A model generated the notes under the pieces. It was not told the origin of the DNA and did not search any database. It was given only the letters and a program-made list of their open reading frames with translations. Below are positions 1-10,754 of a stretch of 64,000 nt of DNA, piece by piece (the first letter of the stretch is position 1; each line of letters starts with the position of its first letter). A program made the translations under genes and the position numbers. The DNA is taken from assembly GCF_003674095.1 (NCBI RefSeq), contig NZ_RDBF01000003.1, forward strand, positions 1-64,000. Reading direction: 5' to 3'. The DNA comes from Aeromicrobium phragmitis. GTDB taxonomy: Bacteria > Actinomycetota > Actinomycetes > Propionibacteriales > Nocardioidaceae.

Positions 1-445
1 GGGCGATGAACCGCCGCATCCACTGGCGTAGTTCGCCGGTGGTGTGCGTGGCAGCGTAGGAGACGACTTGGCGGTCGAGCTTCTCGACCGACCGTTCCTC
101 GGTCAGCTTCCAGGCGCCGGCCGCGATGATCGACACCCGCGCCGCATCCAACTCCCCATCACCGAACGCCGCCCACACGGCCGGCAGGTCATCGCGCGCG
201 GTCTCGGCCTCATGCAGACGCGCGGCCAGCTGATGCTCACTCCACCCGTTCGCCTGGGCGATCACCGACCGCACCGCCGCGACCTCAAGCTCCCGCGCCC
301 GCGGTTCGAGCTCCCGCTCAATCCGAGCCGTCTCGGCGTCGAGGTATTCCAGCATGCCCGACCAGCGGCGGTACTCCGCGAGAGCATTCTCGCGCCGCAA
401 CTCGGCCACCAGGCCGACCCGGACGTCAGAGCTGCTCTCGATCAT
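1..445 (-). CDS. DUF222 / HNH endonuclease-family protein, N-terminal part (cut by window edge)
   Basis: The minus strand is open from an ATG at 445 to the left edge, giving 148 N-terminal residues with no stop. The protein begins MIESSSDVRVGLVAEL and contains a long charged helical stretch, then W-K-L-T-E-E-R-S-V-E and H-T-T-G-E-L-R segments, as in the DUF222 region that precedes a C-terminal HNH nuclease domain in actinobacterial REP13E12-type proteins. The HNH motif would lie outside the window, so the nuclease assignment is inferred from family architecture. These genes are multi-copy in Nocardioidaceae and often sit beside repeats, as here. Their cellular role is unknown. Confidence 0.75.
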   Translation of the reverse strand, partial: MIESSSDVRVGLVAELRRENALAEYRRWSGMLEYLDAETARIERELEPRARELEVAAVRSVIAQANGWSEHQLAARLHEAETARDDLPAVWAAFGDGELDAARVSIIAAGAWKLTEERSVEKLDRQVVSYAATHTTGELRQWMRRFIA

Positions 446-504
446 GTTCCCAACCTAGAGAAGGCCACCGACACTCCCACGACCTTGTTCACAACCCCAA
501 CATC

Positions 505-907
505 GGTGGTCGAGTAGGAGGTCGCTCAGCGACCGAGGTATCGAGACCACGTCACGTGAGATGTGGTCTCGCTCCGTGGCGGCTACGCCCTCACTGCCAC
601 GGCTCCATTGCGGCTCGCACCTACATCTCCCTTAGGTGGTCGAGTAGGAGGTCGCTCAGCGACCGACGTATCGAGACCACGCCACGTATGTGGTCTCGCT
701 CCGTGGCGGCTACGCCCTCACTGCCACGGCTCCATTGCGGCTCGCAGAGCTCGCCGCTACTCGACCACCTAGGTCGAGTAGGCCCGAGGAACGAGGGCCG
801 TATCGAGACCACGTCACGCCGCGTGGTCTCGATACACGGCTCGTTCCGGTTCCTGAGTAGCCGCGAGGAACGAGCGGCGTATCGAAGGGCGCCGCTACTC
901 GACCACC
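505..907. repeat. Cluster of dispersed palindromic repeats (GGTGGTCGAGTAG / GGTCTCGATAC family)
   Basis: This gene-free stretch between the HNH gene and the SGNH hydrolase is filled with several copies, in both orientations, of an element bounded by GGTGGTCGAGTAG and CTACTCGACCACC. Internal modules include GGTCGCTCAGCGACC (a perfect hairpin), TATCGAGACCAC, TGGTCTCGCTCCGTGGCGGC and CGAGGAACGAG. The same modules recur at about 1.74, 1.86, 5.4, 24.0, 30.5, 56.2, 56.7 and 58.6 kb. Short reading frames across the repeat look like by-products of its composition. The remaining bases up to 971 hold only a short upstream region for the hydrolase. Confidence 0.9.
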
Positions 908-971
908 TACACCTGCGGCCACATCCCTACCGGAAGCGGCCGGGTTAGTTACCGCCGAGTACCGTGGGTGC

Positions 972-1730
972 GTGACTTTTCGACGCTTCGTGGCCTTGGG
1001 AGATTCGTTCACCGAAGGCGTTGGTGACCCGGACCCGAGCCGCCCGAACGGCGTGCGCGGTTGGGCCGATCGCGTGGCGGAGGTGCTCGGCCGGGACGAG
1101 CCCGATTTCGGCTACGCGAACCTGGCGATCCGCGGCCGCAAGCTGCGCCCGATCGTCGCGGAGCAGCTCGAGCCGGCGATCGCTCTGCAGCCTGACCTCA
1201 TCACCATCTACGCGGGCGCCAACGACATCCTGCGTCCGAAGGTCGACATCGACGACTTGATGGGGCTCTACGACGACGCCCTCGGCAAGCTGGCCGCGAC
1301 CGGTGCTCGACTCGTGGTGTTCACGGCGTTCGATCCCGCTGGATACCCCATCTTCGGCTCGCTGCGCGGGCGGTTCGCGATCTACAACGAGCTCGTGCGC
1401 GAGATCGCGGAAACTCATGGGGCGACCCTGGTGGACTTCTGGCGGTTGCGCGACTATCGCGACGACCGGATGTGGGATATCGACCGTATGCACATGTCGA
1501 GCGCGGGACACCAGCGCATGGCCATGGCGGTCCTCGAAGCCCTCGGCGTGCGCCACGAGCTGGAGACCCTGCCGTTGATGGAGATCCCGCCGATGTCGGG
1601 TGCCGAGCGACGCGCTGCCAACGTGGAGTGGGTCCGCGAGTACGCCGGCCCCTGGGTCAAACGCCGGCTGACCGGCACTTCCAGCGGCGACGGCCTCACC
1701 GCCAAGTACCCCGCCTACATCCGCCTCTGA
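972..1730 (+). CDS. SGNH/GDSL-family hydrolase (lipase/esterase-like)
   Basis: A 252-residue protein starting at GTG 972. Block I reads F-V-A-L-G-D-S-F-T-E-G with the nucleophile Ser at residue 12. An Asn-containing block (Y-A-G-A-N-D-I-L) and the catalytic block V D171-R-M-H174 complete the SGNH set. No signal peptide is visible, so a cytoplasmic esterase acting on small acyl or acetyl esters is likely, but the substrate cannot be read from sequence. The gene stands alone between two repeat clusters. Confidence 0.88.
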   Translation: MTFRRFVALGDSFTEGVGDPDPSRPNGVRGWADRVAEVLGRDEPDFGYANLAIRGRKLRPIVAEQLEPAIALQPDLITIYAGANDILRPKVDIDDLMGLYDDALGKLAATGARLVVFTAFDPAGYPIFGSLRGRFAIYNELVREIAETHGATLVDFWRLRDYRDDRMWDIDRMHMSSAGHQRMAMAVLEALGVRHELETLPLMEIPPMSGAERRAANVEWVREYAGPWVKRRLTGTSSGDGLTAKYPAYIRL

Positions 1731-1738
1731 GCGGGGTG

Positions 1739-1950
1739 TGGTCTCCCTCCGTGGCGGCTACGCCCTCGTTGCCACGGCTCCAATGCCCGCTCGTTCCTCG
1801 CGGGCTACTCGACCACCGACAACGTGCCTTGACGCCGAGTGCCGACTCACCCGGGTGCGGGTGGTCGAGTAGGAGGTCGCTCAGCGACCGACGTATCGAG
1901 ACCGAGTGACGTCGGTCGCTCGCGCGCGCTGCTCCGCCGCGGCTATGCGG
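1739..1950. repeat. Two repeat elements of the GGTGGTCGAGTAG family
   Basis: Between the convergent SGNH hydrolase and M23 peptidase genes lie one element at about 1739-1817, ending GGGCTACTCGACCACC, and another at about 1860-1950, starting GTGGTCGAGTAGGAGGTCGC. The second carries the GGTCGCTCAGCGACC hairpin and may serve as a transcription stop between the converging genes, which is inference. Confidence 0.85.
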
Positions 1951-1951
1951 G

Positions 1952-2743
1952 TCAGAGGGAGACGTTGTGGTTGCTGAAGGCGGCGACCGGGTCGACCGGA
2001 TCTCCGCCGCCGGGGCGGACCTCGAGGTGGAGGTGCGGACCGGTGACGTTGCCGGTGGAGCCGGTGTAACCGATGACGTCACCGGGGCGGACCATGTCGC
2101 CCTCGGAGACCGAGATCCGGCTCTGGTGCGCGTACCAGATCTCGGTGCCGTCCTCGAGCACGATGACGGTCTTGTTGCCGTACGCGCCCTCGTAGCCGGC
2201 GGACTTCACGGTGCCGGCGGCGACCGAGACGATGGTGGAGCCGGACGGGCCGGCGAAGTCGAGACCGGTGTGACGGCCGCTGGACCACAGGCCGCTTGAC
2301 TGACCGAAGCGCGCGGTGAGGCGGTAGCCGGCGACCGGCACGACCCACTGGTTGGCGACTTCCTCGGTGTAGGACTCGACGGCCTGCTCGACCTGCTGGC
2401 GGGCCAGCTCGATCTGCTCGGCCTGGCGGTCGCTCTGCTCCTGGATGAGCTGGCGGTCGAAGTCGCGGCTGATGTCGACGGCGTTGGTGCCGCCGAGCTC
2501 CATGCCGCCCACGTAGTTCTGGCTGAGCGTCTGGTACGAGTTCGACGAGAGGGCGCCGCTGTCGGCGACCCCGCCGACAGCAACCGTGCCGACGCCCGCC
2601 GAGGCGACGGCCACGAGGCCGACGATGGCGGGCGTCACACGAAGATTGAGGGATCGCTGTTTGCTGGCAACGCGCTTCCCCTTACGCGGGGTGCGCGGGG
2701 TCTGCGGACTGTCGAGTCGGCGACGAGGCCCTGTCGACTTCAC
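1952..2743 (-). CDS. M23-family metallopeptidase, membrane-anchored or secreted
   Basis: With GTG 2743 as start the protein has 263 residues. It has a basic N-terminus, a hydrophobic segment at about 36-58, a coiled-coil-like region rich in Q/E/R at about 95-130, and a C-terminal LytM domain. The zinc-binding residues are visible: H158xxxD162 (R-H-T-G-L-D-F) and H237-L-H239 (G-P-H-L-H-L-E-V). It probably cuts peptidoglycan cross-links outside the membrane during wall remodelling. Longer frames reach 2854 but that extension is not hydrophobic or family-like, so the internal start is preferred. It is transcribed divergently from the next gene. Confidence 0.88.
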   Translation of the reverse strand: MKSTGPRRRLDSPQTPRTPRKGKRVASKQRSLNLRVTPAIVGLVAVASAGVGTVAVGGVADSGALSSNSYQTLSQNYVGGMELGGTNAVDISRDFDRQLIQEQSDRQAEQIELARQQVEQAVESYTEEVANQWVVPVAGYRLTARFGQSSGLWSSGRHTGLDFAGPSGSTIVSVAAGTVKSAGYEGAYGNKTVIVLEDGTEIWYAHQSRISVSEGDMVRPGDVIGYTGSTGNVTGPHLHLEVRPGGGDPVDPVAAFSNHNVSL

Positions 2744-2871
2744 ACACACTCCGTATCGATGGTGGACAACTCGGTCGAGCCTAGCGCATGGGTGGTGACC
2801 GTTTTCAACCATCTCGGCGAAGTGAAACGCATCCGTCCGCGTGTCCCTGGACACGTGCCACAGTGGGGGTC

Positions 2872-3132
2872 ATGACCGGACCACGCATCGTCGTCGGCTC
2901 GCCCCGCGGCGAGGAGGCTGCGCTCATCACGGAGGCGCGACGGCTGCGCGACGCGGGGGCCGGGGTGATCTTCGTCGGCGCCGGCGTCGGGGCTCAACAG
3001 CTCGCCGCGACGGCCGTCAGTGAGGACGTCGCCGAAGTCGTCGTGGCGGATGCCGATGCCTGCGACGCGGTCGTGACCGCCCTCGCCCAGACCGACGCGA
3101 CTGATATCGCCGTCCGCGTCGTCGGGTGTTAG
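2872..3132 (+). CDS. Degenerate cobalamin (B12)-binding-domain-like protein
   Basis: An 86-residue protein (ATG 2872) that aligns by eye with the C-terminal Rossmann-like B12-binding domain of methylmalonyl-CoA mutase: PRIVVG at the first strand, a helix E-A-R-R-L-R-D-A-G, V-I-F-V-G strand, and a segment E-D-V-A-E-V-V-V at the third strand. The cobalt-ligand motif DxHxxG that should follow the first strand is absent (S-P-R-G-E-E instead), so B12 binding is unlikely or altered. It lies just upstream of sucC, and succinyl-CoA links it to mutase metabolism, which may be coincidental. Function unknown. Confidence 0.6.
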   Translation: MTGPRIVVGSPRGEEAALITEARRLRDAGAGVIFVGAGVGAQQLAATAVSEDVAEVVVADADACDAVVTALAQTDATDIAVRVVGC

Positions 3133-3266
3133 GCCCCCGTCGTTGCAGGGCCGAATCCCGCCCCGCCGTGCCGAGGAGGGGTAGGGAGCGTTAAAGTCGG
3201 CACGGCTCGAAGGGTGCTCACTGCCCTGGGGGAGCGCCGCTAACTCGACGAAGGACGGTTGTCACC

Positions 3267-4430
3267 GTGGATTTGATGGAGTACCAGGCGAAGGAGCTCT
3301 TCGCCAAGCACGATGTGCCGGTCACGCTCGGCAGCGTGGTCACCACCGCCGACGAGGCCAAGGCCGCTGCTGAGCAGATCGGCGGCACCGTGGTCGTCAA
3401 GGCGCAGGTCAAGGCTGGTGGCCGCGGCAAGGCCGGCGGCGTCAAGTTGGCCAAGACCCCCGACGAGGCTTACGAGCACGCGTCGAACATCCTCGGGATG
3501 GAGATCAAGGGCCTCACGGTCAACCGCGTCCTCATCGTTCCGGCGGCCGAGATCGTCGAGGAGTACTACTTCTCCTTCCTGCTCGACCGCGGCAACCGCA
3601 GCTACCTCACCATCGCGAGCGTCGAGGGCGGCGTGGAGATCGAGGAGGTCGCCAAGACCAACCCCGACGCTGTCCGCCAGATCCCGGTCGACGCGACCAC
3701 GGGCGTCGACGAGCAGAAGGCGCGTGAGATCGTCGCCGACGCCCGCTTCCCGCTCGAGCTCGCCGACCAGGCCGTCGGCACCATCCTCGCGCTGTGGAAG
3801 GTCTTCGTCGAGGAGGACGCCACCCTCGTCGAGGTCAACCCGCTCGCCCGTCTCGCCGGCGACAAGCTCGAGGCGCTCGACGGCAAGGTCTCGCTCGACG
3901 AGAACGCTGACTTCCGCCACCCCGATCACGCTCAGTTCGAGGACAAGGCCGCGGCCGACCCGCTCGAGGCCAAGGCCAAGGAGAAGGGCCTCAACTACGT
4001 CAAGCTCGACGGTGAGGTCGGCATCATCGGCAACGGCGCGGGCCTCGTCATGAGCACGCTCGACGTCGTCGCGTACGCCGGTGAGGCGCGCGGCAACGTC
4101 AAGCCCGCCAACTTCCTCGACATCGGCGGCGGCGCCTCGGCCGAGGTCATGGCCAACGGCCTCGACGTGATCCTCGGCGACCCGCAAGTCAAGAGCGTCT
4201 TCGTCAACGTGTTCGGTGGCATCACGGCGTGCGACGCCGTGGCCAACGGCATCAAGGGCGCGCTGGAGCTGCTCGGCGACAACGCCACCAAGCCGCTCGT
4301 GGTCCGCCTCGACGGCAACAAGGTCGAGGAAGGCCGCGCCATCCTCGACGAACTGAACCACCCGCTGGTGACCCAGGTCGACACCATGGACGGTGCCGCC
4401 GACAAGGCCGCCGAGCTCGCGAACGCGTAA
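3267..4430 (+). CDS. sucC: Succinyl-CoA synthetase (ADP-forming) beta subunit
   Basis: A 387-residue protein starting at GTG 3267 with the characteristic opening [12 protein letters not shown]. The N-terminal ATP-grasp domain (to about residue 220) includes [17 protein letters not shown] and an acidic Mg-site E-V-N-P-L. The C-terminal CoA-ligase domain begins near [11 protein letters not shown]. With SucD it converts succinyl-CoA to succinate with nucleotide phosphorylation in the TCA cycle. sucD follows after 15 bases, so the two form one operon. Length is normal for the family. Confidence 0.97.
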   Translation: MDLMEYQAKELFAKHDVPVTLGSVVTTADEAKAAAEQIGGTVVVKAQVKAGGRGKAGGVKLAKTPDEAYEHASNILGMEIKGLTVNRVLIVPAAEIVEEYYFSFLLDRGNRSYLTIASVEGGVEIEEVAKTNPDAVRQIPVDATTGVDEQKAREIVADARFPLELADQAVGTILALWKVFVEEDATLVEVNPLARLAGDKLEALDGKVSLDENADFRHPDHAQFEDKAAADPLEAKAKEKGLNYVKLDGEVGIIGNGAGLVMSTLDVVAYAGEARGNVKPANFLDIGGGASAEVMANGLDVILGDPQVKSVFVNVFGGITACDAVANGIKGALELLGDNATKPLVVRLDGNKVEEGRAILDELNHPLVTQVDTMDGAADKAAELANA

Positions 4431-4445
4431 GGACTGAGGAACAGC

Positions 4446-5342
4446 ATGTCGATCTATCTGAACTCCGACTCCAAGGTCATCGTCCAGGGCATCACCGGTG
4501 GCGAGGGCACGAAGCACACGGCCCTCATGCTCAAGGCCGGTACGAACATCGTGGGCGGCGTCAACGCCCGCAAGGCCGGCACGACCGTGAGCCACGTCGA
4601 CGCCGAGGGCAAGGACGTCGAGCTTCCCGTGTTCGGCTCGGTCTCCGAGGCCATGCAGGAGACCGGTGCCAACGTGTCGGTCGTCTTCGTGCCGCCGGCG
4701 TTCGCCAAGGACGCCGCTATGGAGGCCATCGACGCCGGCATCGAGCTGCTCGTCGTCATCACCGAGGGCATCCCGGTGCAGGACACCGCCGAGTTCTTCG
4801 CGCACTCGCAGGGCACCACGACGCGCATCATCGGCCCCAACTGCCCGGGCATCATCACGCCGGGCGAGGCCCTCGCGGGCATCACGCCGGCCACCATCGC
4901 CGGCAAGGGCCCGATCGGTCTGGTCTCCAAGTCGGGCACGCTGACGTACCAGATGATGTACGAGCTGCGTGACTTCGGCTTCACGACCGCCATCGGCATC
5001 GGCGGCGACCCGATCATCGGTACGACGCACATCGACGCCCTCGAGGCGTTCGAGGCGGACCCCGACACCAAGGCGATCGTCATGATCGGCGAGATCGGGG
5101 GCGACGCCGAGGAGCGGGCGGCCGAGTTCATCAAGGCCAACGTGACCAAGCCCGTCGTCGGCTACGTCGCCGGCTTCACCGCTCCGGAGGGCAAGACGAT
5201 GGGTCACGCCGGCGCCATCGTCTCCGGTTCCTCGGGTACGGCCGCGGCCAAGAAGGAGGCCCTCGAGGCCGCGGGCGTCAAGGTCGGCAGGACGCCGAGC
5301 GAGACCGCCGCGCTCATGCGGGAGATCCTGCAGAGCCTCTGA
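4446..5342 (+). CDS. sucD: Succinyl-CoA synthetase alpha subunit
   Basis: A 298-residue protein (ATG 4446). The N-terminal CoA-binding Rossmann domain has [14 protein letters not shown]. The phosphohistidine is expected at H254 in [20 protein letters not shown] is also conserved. It pairs with SucC to form the enzyme. It is the last gene of the operon and is followed by a strong terminator hairpin. Confidence 0.97.
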   Translation: MSIYLNSDSKVIVQGITGGEGTKHTALMLKAGTNIVGGVNARKAGTTVSHVDAEGKDVELPVFGSVSEAMQETGANVSVVFVPPAFAKDAAMEAIDAGIELLVVITEGIPVQDTAEFFAHSQGTTTRIIGPNCPGIITPGEALAGITPATIAGKGPIGLVSKSGTLTYQMMYELRDFGFTTAIGIGGDPIIGTTHIDALEAFEADPDTKAIVMIGEIGGDAEERAAEFIKANVTKPVVGYVAGFTAPEGKTMGHAGAIVSGSSGTAAAKKEALEAAGVKVGRTPSETAALMREILQSL

Positions 5343-5352
5343 GCCACGCACG

Positions 5353-5392
5353 ACGACGAGAGCCCCGGCCCCCCGGCCGGGGCTCTCGTCGT
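5353..5392 (+). terminator. Intrinsic terminator-like hairpin after sucD
   Basis: A perfect 18-bp stem (5353-5370 with 5375-5392) encloses a CCCC loop, 10 bases after the sucD stop. The downstream sequence is TCCTGGGTC rather than a T run, which is common in high-GC actinobacteria. Confidence 0.85.
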
Positions 5393-5404
5393 TCCTGGGT
5401 CATA

Positions 5405-5510
5405 GGTGGTCGAGTAGGAGGTCGCTCAGCGACCGACATGGAGCGAGACCAGGTTGCGTAAGGTGTGGTCTCGATACGCCGCTCGTTCCTCGCGGCTACT
5501 CGAACACCTA
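5405..5510. repeat. Repeat element of the GGTGGTCGAGTAG family
   Basis: Begins GGTGGTCGAGTAGGAGGTCG and ends GCGGCTACTCGAACACC with the modules GGTCGCTCAGCGACC and GGTCTCGATACGCCGC inside. It separates the sucD terminator from the convergent gene that ends at 5537. Confidence 0.88.
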
Positions 5511-5536
5511 GAGCGGTCAGTCCGGGTGCTGGGCGG

Positions 5537-7357
5537 TTACTGGTCGGCGTAGACGAGGCGTTGGCCGGCGCGGTCCATGAGGGCGGCGAACTCCTCGGCC
5601 GAGAAGACGTTCTCGCCCGACGGCGGGGCCAAGACCTGCGTGACATGGGGTCCGCGGCGGACGACGCCCATGCGGTAGTTCACGCGCTGGTCGCGGCCGG
5701 TCTCGAAGCTCAACCGCCAGCCGACGCCGGCATAGCCGGGACCGGCGATCTCCTGTCGTTCGTCGATCTGCGCGGACAGCTCGGTGTCGCCGCAGCCGTC
5801 GACCTTGGCGGCGATCTCGCCGACGAGCGCCTCGGCGGCCTCGGGAGAAGCAGTGCGGGCCACCGTCTGGGCGACGGCGAACTCCTGCGGCAGCTCGGTG
5901 GCGTCGGGGATGGCGATGAGCCGGGTCGCGACGTCGCTGAAGCCCTCGCCGCTGAAGTCGGTCTTGTCACACAGCGAGGCGGCCGGGTTGAGGCCGCCGT
6001 TCGGCGCCTGCGCGGGGCCGGCGGCCCAGACCCGGTCGACCTGGCCCAATGGCGGCATGTCGACGACGCTCAGGAACCGCGGGAACTGTTCGGTCTGCGG
6101 GGGAAGGCTCGGCTCGACGGTGATCTCGTCGGTGCACTCGCCACCGGAATCGGCACACACCTTCGCGATCGAGTCGTTGAGGCTGCGGGCGAAGGTCTCG
6201 ACGTCGGTCGGCTCCGTGCCGTTGACCTCGTGGATGAGGGTGCTCGTGACCGTGCCCGATTGCGCAAGCCCGACGCTGATGAAGCGGGCGGGCTCGCGGT
6301 ACGACTGCAGGCGCAGGATCTTGAAGTCGCCGAACGGGCGCTTGACGGTGTACGAGTCGATCAGACGGGTGCGCGGGTGGGCGCAGTTGGCGTACCAGCC
6401 CAACAACGTGCCGTAGGCCGCCTCGGACGCCTCGCGGCTGCGGGAGACCTCGATCGACTGCGCGACCCGCTCGGCCGAAGGCTCCGTGCTGTACGCCCGC
6501 ACGAAGACCTTGAGCGGGTCCGGGTCGGCGAATCGGGTGGGCGGACACGTCGAGTACGGGGTCTCGTTGACCGTGTCGGTCTCGGTCGCGTCGACCGTCC
6601 ATTCACGTTCGGGGTTGAGCCGCTGGACCTGCTCGCGTGAGAGGAGGTCGTCGGTGTCGATGTTGTGCGAGTCGAGAATGACGTCCGGCCGCTCGGCGCC
6701 GATCTTCTCGCGGTAGGGCACCGCTTCGAGCGTCCCGAACGCGTCACCGTTCGTGGCCGCGAATCCGCCTGCGAACAACGCGAGCACCGTCGCGGCGACG
6801 AGCAGCGCCGAATTGCGTCGGCCACTGCGCTTGGCCGCGCGCCGGACGCGCTCGGGGTCAGGGAGCTCGAGGCCCTCGACGGTTTCGCGAAGCTGGGTGA
6901 GCCGCCCCTCGAGGCTCTCCAGCGGCTGCTCGAGCGCCTTCTCCAGCGCCGTCAGCGCGTTGGTGGCCAGCTCCATGCCCACGGCGTCGTCGACCTGCAT
7001 CTCGACGGTGGCGTCGTCGAGGTCGACTCCGGCCACGGTCAGCAGCGTGACGATGCGGCGTTCGTCGTAGTCGAGGCGGTGCAGCGCCTCGAGCAACGCC
7101 TGGTCACCGTCCTCCTCGTGTCGACGGCGCAGCGGATGCGTGCTCCGGTTGAACACTGTGAGCTTCGAGGCCTGGTCGCGGACGTAGGCCACCGGGTCCC
7201 GGCCGCGCAAACTGCCCCACGAGCGCCACGCGCGCTGGTAGGCGTCCAGCGTCGCGTCCCGAGCCACCTGGCGGTCGCCGCAGAGGGCGTACGTCGTCGC
7301 CAGCACCCGGCGGCGGGTGGCGCGGTAGAAGTTGTCGAACTCGTCGACACGGGTCAT
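5537..7357 (-). CDS. Membrane protein with sigma-70-like N-terminus and large extracytoplasmic domain
   Basis: A 606-residue protein. Residues 9-60 (F-Y-R-A-T-R-R-R-V-L-A, then Y-Q-R-A-W-R-S-W) resemble ECF sigma region 2. Residues 88-140 (L-L-E-A-L-H-R-L-D-Y-D-E-R-R) resemble region 4, but the expected helix-turn-helix is poorly conserved. A basic stretch and one membrane segment follow at about 183-202, and then about 400 residues presumed to be outside the cell, with several Cys. A domestication of a sigma factor into a membrane-tethered sensor or scaffold is possible. No gene for a partner is adjacent. The fusion is continuous with no frameshift sign. Confidence 0.6.
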   Translation of the reverse strand: MTRVDEFDNFYRATRRRVLATTYALCGDRQVARDATLDAYQRAWRSWGSLRGRDPVAYVRDQASKLTVFNRSTHPLRRRHEEDGDQALLEALHRLDYDERRIVTLLTVAGVDLDDATVEMQVDDAVGMELATNALTALEKALEQPLESLEGRLTQLRETVEGLELPDPERVRRAAKRSGRRNSALLVAATVLALFAGGFAATNGDAFGTLEAVPYREKIGAERPDVILDSHNIDTDDLLSREQVQRLNPEREWTVDATETDTVNETPYSTCPPTRFADPDPLKVFVRAYSTEPSAERVAQSIEVSRSREASEAAYGTLLGWYANCAHPRTRLIDSYTVKRPFGDFKILRLQSYREPARFISVGLAQSGTVTSTLIHEVNGTEPTDVETFARSLNDSIAKVCADSGGECTDEITVEPSLPPQTEQFPRFLSVVDMPPLGQVDRVWAAGPAQAPNGGLNPAASLCDKTDFSGEGFSDVATRLIAIPDATELPQEFAVAQTVARTASPEAAEALVGEIAAKVDGCGDTELSAQIDERQEIAGPGYAGVGWRLSFETGRDQRVNYRMGVVRRGPHVTQVLAPPSGENVFSAEEFAALMDRAGQRLVYADQ

Positions 7358-7427
7358 CGCACTCGCCTCCTCGGGGGTCTCGGCGTGGCTGGGTGCAACG
7401 TCGCAACTTTACAGGTTGGATTGTCGA

Positions 7428-8561
7428 GTGCCTGCTTCCTCCACGTTCCACCGCACCGATCCGTGGCGGCCGGCACTGCTGACCGGCGTGCTCGCCGTGC
7501 TGATCCCGGTCGTGGTCTGCGTCGTGGCGGCAGCGGCCGCGACCCGCCATCTCGGTTTCGACACCCTTCGTGTCGGCGCGCGCGCCTGGTTGCTGGCAGT
7601 CGGTTCGTCCATCGAGGTCGGGGGCGCGACGATCGCGCTCCTGCCGCTCGGTGGAGCACTCCTCGCCGCGTTCGTCGCCGCCGTGGTGGCCGCCATCGCG
7701 GGCCGCGGCGGAGCTGATGACGCGATCGGATTCGGTGCGATCAGCGGCGGGGTCGCCGGTGCGCTCGCCGCCGTGCTCTCCGCCGTCACCTCGACCTCGA
7801 CGGTCACCACGTCGTTCGCGCGCGCAGCGTTCGGCGCCTTCCTCGTCGTGGGCATCGGCGCGGCGGTCTCGGTCGCGGTCCGCCATCCGCGTTCGCGCCG
7901 GCTGCCGGTCCGCGTCCGCCCCTTCGTTCCGGCGCTGGCGGAAGGGCTGCGCGCGGCTGGGGTCGTCGTCCTGGCCGCGTTCGTTCTCGTGATGGTCATC
8001 GCGGCGAGCCGGGTCAACGCGGCGGCCGACCTCTGGGCGGCCCTCGATCCGGGCTACACGGGCGGACTCGTCCTCGGCCTGGTGTGTCTGCTGGCCCTGC
8101 CGACGATCGTGGCGTGGGCCCTCGCGGTCATTCTCGGCCCGGGCATCGCGCTCGGCGTCGACACACGAGTGGACATCGCCGGTATCGATGTCGGGACGCT
8201 CCCGGCCTTCCCGCCGCTGGCGATCCTCCCCGAGCCGGGCCCGTTCGCCGACGCCGTCGTCGTGATCATGGCGATCCCGGTTCTCGCGGCCGGGTGGGCG
8301 GGATCGCGTCTCATCGAGCGTCTCGCGACCGAGCGGTTGATCGAGCGGCTCGGCCACGCCGCGCTGGCGGGAGCGGTGGCCGGCCTGCTGCTCGCGCTGA
8401 TCGCGATCAGTGGTCGCGGAGCCATCGGTCCGGGGTTGCTCGCCGAGGCCGGGCCGCCGGTGCTGAGCACGCTGCTGGTGGCGATCGCGTCCATGTCCGT
8501 GGGTGGCGCGCTCGGTGCCCTCGCGTCCCACTATCGTGGAGCCCGTGCCGACAGCGAATGA
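7428..8561 (+). CDS. PerM-like polytopic membrane protein (DUF6350)
   Basis: A 377-residue, Ala/Val/Leu-rich protein with about nine hydrophobic segments. It starts at GTG 7428, shortly before the first membrane helix; a longer frame from 7332 would overlap the divergent gene. Its position immediately upstream of purN-purH matches mycobacterial PerM (Rv0955), the DUF6350 family linked to cell-division protein stability. The assignment rests on gene order plus membrane topology. The 3' end overlaps purN by about 17 bases. Confidence 0.75.
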   Translation: MPASSTFHRTDPWRPALLTGVLAVLIPVVVCVVAAAAATRHLGFDTLRVGARAWLLAVGSSIEVGGATIALLPLGGALLAAFVAAVVAAIAGRGGADDAIGFGAISGGVAGALAAVLSAVTSTSTVTTSFARAAFGAFLVVGIGAAVSVAVRHPRSRRLPVRVRPFVPALAEGLRAAGVVVLAAFVLVMVIAASRVNAAADLWAALDPGYTGGLVLGLVCLLALPTIVAWALAVILGPGIALGVDTRVDIAGIDVGTLPAFPPLAILPEPGPFADAVVVIMAIPVLAAGWAGSRLIERLATERLIERLGHAALAGAVAGLLLALIAISGRGAIGPGLLAEAGPPVLSTLLVAIASMSVGGALGALASHYRGARADSE

Positions 8562-9194
8562 CCGCGCCGCCGCGCCGGCGCGACTCGTCGTGCTGGTGTC
8601 CGGCAGCGGAACCAACCTCCAGGCTCTCCTCGACGCCACCGCCGACCCCGGCTACGGGGCGCAGGTCACCGCCGTCGGCGCCGATCGCGCCGACATCGAA
8701 GGGCTGCGACGGGCCGAGCGCGCGGGCGTACCGACCTTCGTCGTGCGGCTCGGCGACTTTCCCGACCGGGAGGCGTGGGACGCCGCACTCGCCGAGCAGG
8801 TTGCCCAGTACGAGCCCGATCTCGTGGTTCTCGCGGGCTTCATGAAGCTGACCGGCCCGGCCTTTCTCCGGAGGTTCGGCGGGCGCACCCTCAACACCCA
8901 TCCCGCGCTGTCGCCGTCCTTCCCAGGCATGCACGGGCCCCGGGACGCCCTCGAGTACGGCGTCAAGATCACCGGTGCCACGTTGTTCGTCGTCGACGAG
9001 GGTGTCGACACCGGGCCGATCGTCGCTCAGGTCGCCGTCCCGGTCCTCGACGACGACGATGTCGCGTCCCTGCACGAACGCATCAAGGTCAGTGAACGTC
9101 AGATGCTCGTCGACTGGGTGGGGCGGCTCGCCCGCGAGCCGTTCGCCGTCGACGGGCGTCGCATCATCCGCCAGCAGACAAAGGACTCCACCGA

Positions 9195-9198
<4 letters not shown>
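8545..9198 (+). CDS. purN: Phosphoribosylglycinamide formyltransferase
   Basis: About 217 residues if started at GTG 8545 (GTG 8536 is an alternative). Motifs: [11 protein letters not shown] at the phosphate-binding loop, [12 protein letters not shown] with catalytic Asn and His, and D-E-G-V-D-T-G-P-I with catalytic Asp. It transfers the formyl group of 10-formyl-THF to GAR in purine synthesis. It overlaps perM upstream and purH downstream (ATGA at 9195), so translation is probably coupled. Confidence 0.95.

Positions 9199-10725
<1,527 letters not shown>

Positions 10726-10754
<29 letters not shown>

Noticed and set aside
505..907. Repeat cluster considered as a CRISPR array
   Set aside because: Units vary in length and orientation, there are no regular spacers, and no cas gene is near.
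3240..5351. A 703-codon open frame on the minus strand opposite sucC-sucD
   Set aside because: Antisense shadow caused by GC-rich third positions; composition is Asp/Arg/Gly/Leu repetitive with no domain, and sucCD are certain on the other strand.
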